DNA from: Desulfovibrio sp. UBA2564
GTDB taxonomy: Bacteria > Desulfobacterota > Desulfovibrionia > Desulfovibrionales > Desulfovibrionaceae
Length of the DNA stretch: 11,009 bases
NCBI GenBank assembly: GCA_002340305.1
Contig: DDLU01000097.1
Coordinates: 1 to 11,009 of the forward strand
Direction of reading: 5' to 3'
Shown: positions 7,267 to 11,009 of the stretch, piece after piece
Position numbering within the stretch: the stretch's first letter is position 1
How the letters are laid out: each line of letters begins with the position of its first letter
Translations under genes and position numbers: made by a program
Notes under the pieces: generated by a model
The model's input: only the letters and a program-made list of their open reading frames with translations
Database searches by the model: none
Told to the model about the DNA's origin: nothing

Positions 7267-7335
7267 TCGTAGCAGATATGTGATGCAAAGAATCATTTAG
7301 AAGCATTAAAACGCAATTTGGCCCTTATTGAGCTG

Positions 7336-7364
7336 TTGAATGGTTGTCCGTTTTGGTTTATTAG
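7336..7364 (+). promoter_or_regulatory. Candidate promoter for the CII-like gene
   Basis: TTGAAT (7336-7341) and TATTAG (7359-7364) are each 4/6 matches to sigma-70 hexamers and lie exactly 17 bases apart. Transcription would start near 7371, inside the second AACATGTT (7371-7378), leaving a leader of about 40 bases with AAGG before the ATG. A protein bound at that octamer would block initiation. Confidence 0.35.
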
Positions 7365-7409
7365 TCCTCAAACATGTTGCTTAAATGATAATGAACAAGG
7401 CTGAAAGTA

Positions 7410-7652
7410 ATGTCGCAAAAAGTTGAAAAATCTATTCAGGATCTGGTCATGAACGGGCCCGTGTCTTTGGATGAGTTGGCCGAAAGGCTTGGAAAGAATC
7501 CTAAAACATTGGCGCGTGAAGTGAATCCAGAAGATAAGAAAGCCAAGCTCGGTGCTGAAACATTGGTGGAAATCATGCGTATCACCGGAGCAGTGGAGCC
7601 TTTGAGGCTCATGGCTGAAGAGTTGGATCTTACAATTGAATCGCTTGATTAA
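7410..7652 (+). CDS. Small CII/CP76-family-like DNA-binding protein
   Basis: An 80-residue, probably all-helical protein resembling the phage regulatory CII (Phage_CP76) family. A helix-turn-helix is visible at about residues 18-38 (VSLDELAERLG, turn, NPKTLAREVN). It is followed by the family-like pattern of a charged linker (PEDKKAKLG), the helix AETLVEIMRITG, and a C-terminal helix VEPLRLMAEELDL. There is no membrane or signal sequence. The most likely role is transcriptional control, possibly through the palindromes upstream. No integrase, capsid or other phage gene lies nearby, so this seems a domesticated, stand-alone copy. AAGG lies about 9 bases before the ATG. Its TAA stop overlaps the stop of the convergent POTRA-TPR gene by three bases. 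The family match is from pattern recognition; targets are unknown. Confidence 0.75.
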   Translation: MSQKVEKSIQDLVMNGPVSLDELAERLGKNPKTLAREVNPEDKKAKLGAETLVEIMRITGAVEPLRLMAEELDLTIESLD

Positions 7653-10324
7653 CGTGTTTGGGGAATTCCGTTAATTAAAGTTGGCAGCAGCCAGAGATTG
7701 CTGTCATATTCAAAATTTAGGGATAGTCCCCGGTAGTTATCGTAGCCGGTAGTTATTTTCCTATACGTATCCAAATGTATTCCGACCTTTGCGGAAGTGC
7801 TGTTAGAAGCATTTATTAATTCCAGAGCTGTTCTTTTGAGCTGCTCTGGAATTTCTTTTTGGGAAAATTCAAGCAGAGCCAGTTTGCGGTCTTCTCCGGT
7901 CAGGGACGATACCAACTTACCCATCGCCACTATTTCCTTAACCTGCGGAGTGCTGTCCAGGGCTTCATCGTAAAGGTCGTCGGCATTTTCCATTTTTCCC
8001 AGAGCAAGGTTGACGCAAGCAAGGTTGTTCAGCAGCCGTGCTTTATTTTCGCCGTTCAAATCAGCAGCAAGATCATATAAGGACTCAGCCCGTTCCAGAG
8101 TCGCTGTAGAGTTGGTGTAAAGGCCTACTATGGCTAGGGCATCTGCTTTGAGGGCAACAGCCTCATCCCTGCTTCCGGTATCCGAGAAACTTGACCTTCC
8201 CGCCTGCTCTAACGCGGTGGCGAGTTCTGCTGATGGTGCAATAGCCATTTCCCGGATGAGCAGATTCAGTTGCAGAAATCGTGGTTTTAATCCAGTCTTA
8301 ACAGACATGGGACGTGATATGATGCTGCGCGCCTCATCCCGGTCCGTAGAGTTTGTTGAGAGGTAGAGGCTGGCAGCGATTATTTCAGGCTGTCCGCTGT
8401 TCGCCGCATTGAGCTTTAGGGTGCGCTGGAACATATTCTCAAATGCTTCCTGTGCACTCATAGTCGGGTAGGACAGCCATTCGTCGAGAATTACGATTCC
8501 GGCTTCAATCAGCAGGCCTTGCGGGCGGTTGAAATTTTTATAACCGGCTGCGTATTCGAGTGCTTTGGGTAGTAAAAACCTGGTGGCAGATGCTTCTTCG
8601 GAGTTACGGCCGTCAATCCTGATTGTCGGCAGGGCTTCAGCGGTGATGCGTTCCAGCTTAAAAGCCAAGGCCAGTTCATAAAAGAAGCGGTCCTTGTTTT
8701 TCATTCGTTCAGCCCGCTCAAGATAGGGCCGCGCCGAGAGCAGATTGCCGGTTCGCTGAAATGCCAGCCGTGCAAATCCGGTAAGTGGTCTGGCATCGTT
8801 TGGACGGATCCCATGCAGCTTATGGAAAAGAGGTTCAGCGAGGTCCGGTCTATCAAGCAGGATCAGGGCATCTCCTTTTTCCAATTGCAGGGCAAAACTG
8901 TCCTGATCGGTTATGGATATAGCTGCTTCGCAAAGATTGGCCCGTTGCGGAAGTGAATTAATTTTCTCACGCAGCGTGTCGCCCAAGTCCGGGTTGGCCA
9001 GCAGCGGCTTCAGTTGTGTTGAGGCGGCAGAGCCAGCTTCAAGATCAAGGTTGCTGTATTGTGCCTCGGCAGTTGTCTGCAGCATTTCAGGTGAAACCGG
9101 AAGTGACGAAACCGCAATGGCACCTTGCAGCAAGGGAGCAGCACGGGTGATGTCTTCAGATTTAAGGGACTGTTCTCCCAAGGAATACAATATCCATGGA
9201 ACCACCGGAGAATGAATGCGGTCATGAAAAATACGCGATGAAAGTATAAGCTGGGCTTCACGGGCAGCCTGATAGGCTTGGGTTAGAAATTCTATGCGCT
9301 CAAGTTTTTTTTCCAGAGTGTATGGGCCATCGTTGTTCAGTTCAAGGCTCTGCTGTAATTTTGCAGAAATGGTGCGGATTGTTTTCAGATCCAGCATGGA
9401 GCAGAGTTTAACCAGAATTATGCACATATCGCGGCATGATGCATCGTATGTTGAGATGTTGTTTCTGATAGAAGTGGCTACAGCAACCAACTCTTCAACA
9501 TCGTCAACATTAAACCTGTTTTCGCTGTTGCGTAATTTGGTCAGGATGTTTTCGGCCCGGTAAGCCAAGTAACCGCCGCAGGTGGCATTGCACAGGGCTG
9601 GGAAACGATCATCAGATAAAGAGGGGAACACGGGCAGGGGTAATTCCGGAGGTCCTAAAATGTTGTCCAGTAAGGCTTTGCCGGGACCGGGCATGTTGGC
9701 GGGAATTATGGAATCCCGCTCCCTGACGGAAATTTTTACTTTGCGTCCCTGCGGTCCGGGAGTCAGATAGATGCGGGCTTTTTCAAATAGACCGCAATTC
9801 TCAAGAATGATGCGGGCTGCGACGATTTTTTGCGGAGTTGCTTTTTCACCGGGAAGTATCTGGGCCAGAGCCATAACCGCATTGGGAGTGAGTCTGGAGT
9901 CTCCACTGACTTCAATTAAAGCCACGGACTGGTTTGATATGAGTCCGGCGGCTGAATCAGCCAGTTTTTGCGCTGCAGGTTCAGAGGATGTTCCGCCGAT
10001 CTGTTTACCTTTAATAAAAACATCCGGCTCCAGATGAAAGTTATCGGTAAGCAAGGCTGAAAAGGAAGTGCCTTGCTCGTTTTTTACCATCAGGCCGGAA
10101 AGATTGTATCTTGATTTAGCTGAACTGTCAGTGCAGTTGGAGCAACTGAGTCCGGCGGCAATAAGTTTTTGCTCGATAAAATGCTTGAATTCCGGGGAAG
10201 GTATACCTGAAGGAGTCCGGAAGTCTCCGATTGATATGAGTGTAGGTGATGCGTTTGCTGCTGCGGCAAGCAGGTGAATAGTGAGCGCAAGAAAAAGAAG
10301 TCTTATTGAAATTGGAAAGCGCAT
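7649..10324 (-). CDS. Secreted POTRA-like/TPR-like protein of unknown function
   Basis: An 891-residue exported protein I cannot match to a named gene. A signal peptide is clear (RLLFLALTIHLLAAAANA, cleavage near residue 25). Residues about 28-131 form a mixed domain opening TLISIGDF, with a Cys61-x2-Cys64 pair, recalling the periplasmic N-terminal domains that precede POTRA repeats in some deltaproteobacterial proteins. Residues about 133-205 read as a POTRA domain: ALIEVSGDSRLTP, LPGEKATPQKI, ENCGLFEKARIYL and KVKISVRERD give the expected strand-helix-helix-strand-strand pattern. From about 340 to 835 it is helical with TPR-like segments (for example SARPYLERAERMKNKDRFFYELALAFKL near 530, and NNLACVNLALGKMENADDLYDEAL near 766). 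The last 45 residues are strand-like (GLSLNFEYDSNLWLLP) and stop abruptly. GAGG lies 5 bases before the ATG. A scaffold role in envelope assembly or export is inference. Confidence 0.8.
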   Translation of the reverse strand: MRFPISIRLLFLALTIHLLAAAANASPTLISIGDFRTPSGIPSPEFKHFIEQKLIAAGLSCSNCTDSSAKSRYNLSGLMVKNEQGTSFSALLTDNFHLEPDVFIKGKQIGGTSSEPAAQKLADSAAGLISNQSVALIEVSGDSRLTPNAVMALAQILPGEKATPQKIVAARIILENCGLFEKARIYLTPGPQGRKVKISVRERDSIIPANMPGPGKALLDNILGPPELPLPVFPSLSDDRFPALCNATCGGYLAYRAENILTKLRNSENRFNVDDVEELVAVATSIRNNISTYDASCRDMCIILVKLCSMLDLKTIRTISAKLQQSLELNNDGPYTLEKKLERIEFLTQAYQAAREAQLILSSRIFHDRIHSPVVPWILYSLGEQSLKSEDITRAAPLLQGAIAVSSLPVSPEMLQTTAEAQYSNLDLEAGSAASTQLKPLLANPDLGDTLREKINSLPQRANLCEAAISITDQDSFALQLEKGDALILLDRPDLAEPLFHKLHGIRPNDARPLTGFARLAFQRTGNLLSARPYLERAERMKNKDRFFYELALAFKLERITAEALPTIRIDGRNSEEASATRFLLPKALEYAAGYKNFNRPQGLLIEAGIVILDEWLSYPTMSAQEAFENMFQRTLKLNAANSGQPEIIAASLYLSTNSTDRDEARSIISRPMSVKTGLKPRFLQLNLLIREMAIAPSAELATALEQAGRSSFSDTGSRDEAVALKADALAIVGLYTNSTATLERAESLYDLAADLNGENKARLLNNLACVNLALGKMENADDLYDEALDSTPQVKEIVAMGKLVSSLTGEDRKLALLEFSQKEIPEQLKRTALELINASNSTSAKVGIHLDTYRKITTGYDNYRGLSLNFEYDSNLWLLPTLINGIPQTR
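7682..7706. other. Hairpin just past the CII-like gene, inside the convergent gene
   Basis: TGGCAGCA (7682-7689) pairs with TGCTGTCA (7699-7706), with one wobble, around a 9-base loop, about 30 bases past the CII-like stop. There is no U-tract, so it is not a standard intrinsic terminator, but it is the only strong hairpin where plus-strand transcription should end. It lies within the 3' coding part of the POTRA-TPR gene. Confidence 0.3.
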
Positions 10325-10436
10325 CTGAGCCTCGTGGTAAAAACATGATAAATTATGTGTTAATTAGTACCCTATCACGCTAATTTAATCCAGTCCCGCA
10401 TGTTTCGACTTGGGGAGAGAACTCTGCTACTGGTAC

Positions 10437-10466
10437 TTCACACTGTGAATTTGAAAATTTTATAAA
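10437..10466 (+). promoter_or_regulatory. Promoter with overlapping palindrome, glycosyltransferase gene
   Basis: TTCACA (10437-10442, 5/6 to TTGACA) and TATAAA (10461-10466, 5/6 to TATAAT) are 18 bases apart, upstream of the ATG at 10495. The -35 forms the left arm of a perfect inverted repeat, TTCACA-C-TGTGAA (10437-10449). A dimeric regulator bound there would cover the -35. Confidence 0.5.
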
Positions 10467-10494
10467 ATATATATTCAGGAATCGGAATCAGCAT

Positions 10495-11009
10495 ATGGAA
10501 TACAAACAAGAGGCTGGTCTTGAGGAATTCTGCCGCAATAATTGGGCGTTACTGCTCGGATTATTGCTTGTTTTCTCTGCGGCGGTGTCTTTTTACGGGA
10601 CTGGGCTTAACTATTTTTACGATATTGATGAACCCAAGTACGCCCGCGCTGTATATGAGATGATTCATAGCGGTAATCTTCTGGCGCCGATGTTTGACGG
10701 TATGCCGCGTATGGAAAAGCCGCCATTAACTTATTGGGTCATGTACCCTTTTGCATGGCTGGCATCTCTTGACGGTTTCAGTGGCAATTTTCTTTCTTTG
10801 CTGCGTCTGCCCACAATAATCTGTTCCATGCTTACGGTGCTGGGAACAGCTTTGACCGGACGCAAGCTGTTTGGTCCTGCTACCGGACTTCTCGCCGGGA
10901 TGATTCTGCAAAGCTCCGTTCTTTTCAAATTCATGTCCGTAATGATGAAGGTCGATGTAGTTTTTGCCTGCTGTGTCACTTGGGCCACCTTTCTTATGCG
11001 GCACGTTGT
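10495..11009 (+). CDS. ArnT/PMT-type membrane glycosyltransferase, 3'-truncated
   Basis: The first 171 residues of an integral-membrane glycosyltransferase of the PMT/ArnT (GT-C, GT39/GT83-like) superfamily, running off the right edge. These enzymes use polyprenyl-phosphate sugars on the periplasmic side to modify lipid A, glycans or proteins. The first membrane helix is about residues 17-36. The next loop holds FYDIDEPKYARAVYEM, where Asp45-Glu46 match the catalytic acidic motif of this superfamily. MEKPPLTYWVMYP (73-85) matches the conserved EKPP segment, and LRLPTIICSMLTVLGTAL begins the following helix. Asp154 in KVDVVFA matches another conserved acidic position. The ATG at 10495 is preceded by GGAA about 9 bases upstream. 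It is divergent from the POTRA-TPR gene across a 170-base gap, so the two may share control. Acceptor and sugar cannot be told from this fragment. Confidence 0.88.
   Translation, partial: MEYKQEAGLEEFCRNNWALLLGLLLVFSAAVSFYGTGLNYFYDIDEPKYARAVYEMIHSGNLLAPMFDGMPRMEKPPLTYWVMYPFAWLASLDGFSGNFLSLLRLPTIICSMLTVLGTALTGRKLFGPATGLLAGMILQSSVLFKFMSVMMKVDVVFACCVTWATFLMRHV

Larger units (their letters stand above)
7056..7409. promoter_or_regulatory. Divergent intergenic control region rich in palindromes
   Basis: About 350 AT-rich bases separate the sensor-kinase operon (-) from the CII-like gene (+). I find no gene here. Elements seen: a perfect 12-base palindrome CATGTTAACATG (7125-7136); a 19-base near-palindrome at 7248-7266; an extra copy of its half-site at 7101-7109; a second AACATGTT at 7371-7378; an imperfect inverted repeat ATTAGACAAA/TTTGTTAAT at 7190-7209; and TTGTTACA at 7150-7157 and 7234-7241. 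On the minus strand, TGTTA, TGTTA and TGTGA recur at 12- and 11-base spacing (7135 to 7106). This recalls the 11-base period of a Pho box, but the match is loose. Confidence 0.6.

Noticed and set aside
7410..7652. Prophage remnant suggested by the CII-like gene
   Set aside because: No integrase, repressor pair, structural phage genes or attachment-site repeats are visible on either side; flanking genes are ordinary chromosomal ones.

Overview
This window looks like chromosome from a marine Desulfovibrionaceae-type sulfate reducer (Desulfovibrio/Maridesulfovibrio-like). That placement is inference from the protein style and from the mix of genes; no rRNA or other definitive marker is present. 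Genes are moderate in GC and intergenic regions are AT-rich. I see no tRNA, rRNA, CRISPR array, insertion sequence or prophage.

Layout. (1) 1-1584 (+): acetyl-CoA synthetase, entering from the left edge without roughly its first 90 residues and followed by a clear intrinsic terminator. (2) 1790-2122 (+): an EmrE/Qac-type small multidrug resistance transporter. It converges on a LysR-family regulator of LrhA type (2194-3066, -), with a shared, possibly bidirectional terminator between them. (3) 3303-7055 (-): a tight three-gene phosphate unit read right to left: PhoR-like sensor kinase, PiT phosphate transporter, PhoU-like DUF47 protein. It ends in a long symmetric hairpin. No PhoB-like response regulator lies in the window. 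(4) 7056-7409: a divergent control region unusually rich in palindromes. (5) 7410-7652 (+): a small stand-alone DNA-binding protein resembling the phage CII/CP76 family. Its stop codon overlaps that of a large convergent gene (6) 7649-10324 (-), a secreted protein with an N-terminal POTRA-like domain, a long TPR-type helical region and an abrupt end resembling the first strand of an outer-membrane barrel. (7) 10495 to the right edge (+): the start of an ArnT/PMT-type membrane glycosyltransferase, divergent from the POTRA-TPR gene.

How the parts fit. The clearest functional unit is the kinase-PiT-DUF47 operon, which links phosphate sensing to low-affinity phosphate uptake and its presumed regulator. 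The most unusual object is the POTRA-TPR protein paired head to head with a lipid-linked-sugar transferase, suggesting an envelope or outer-membrane function that I cannot name. The palindrome-rich region between the kinase operon and the CII-like gene is the best place to look for undescribed regulation: it carries three identical 9-base half-sites, two copies of an 8-base palindrome, and an 11-mer also found upstream of the LysR gene.
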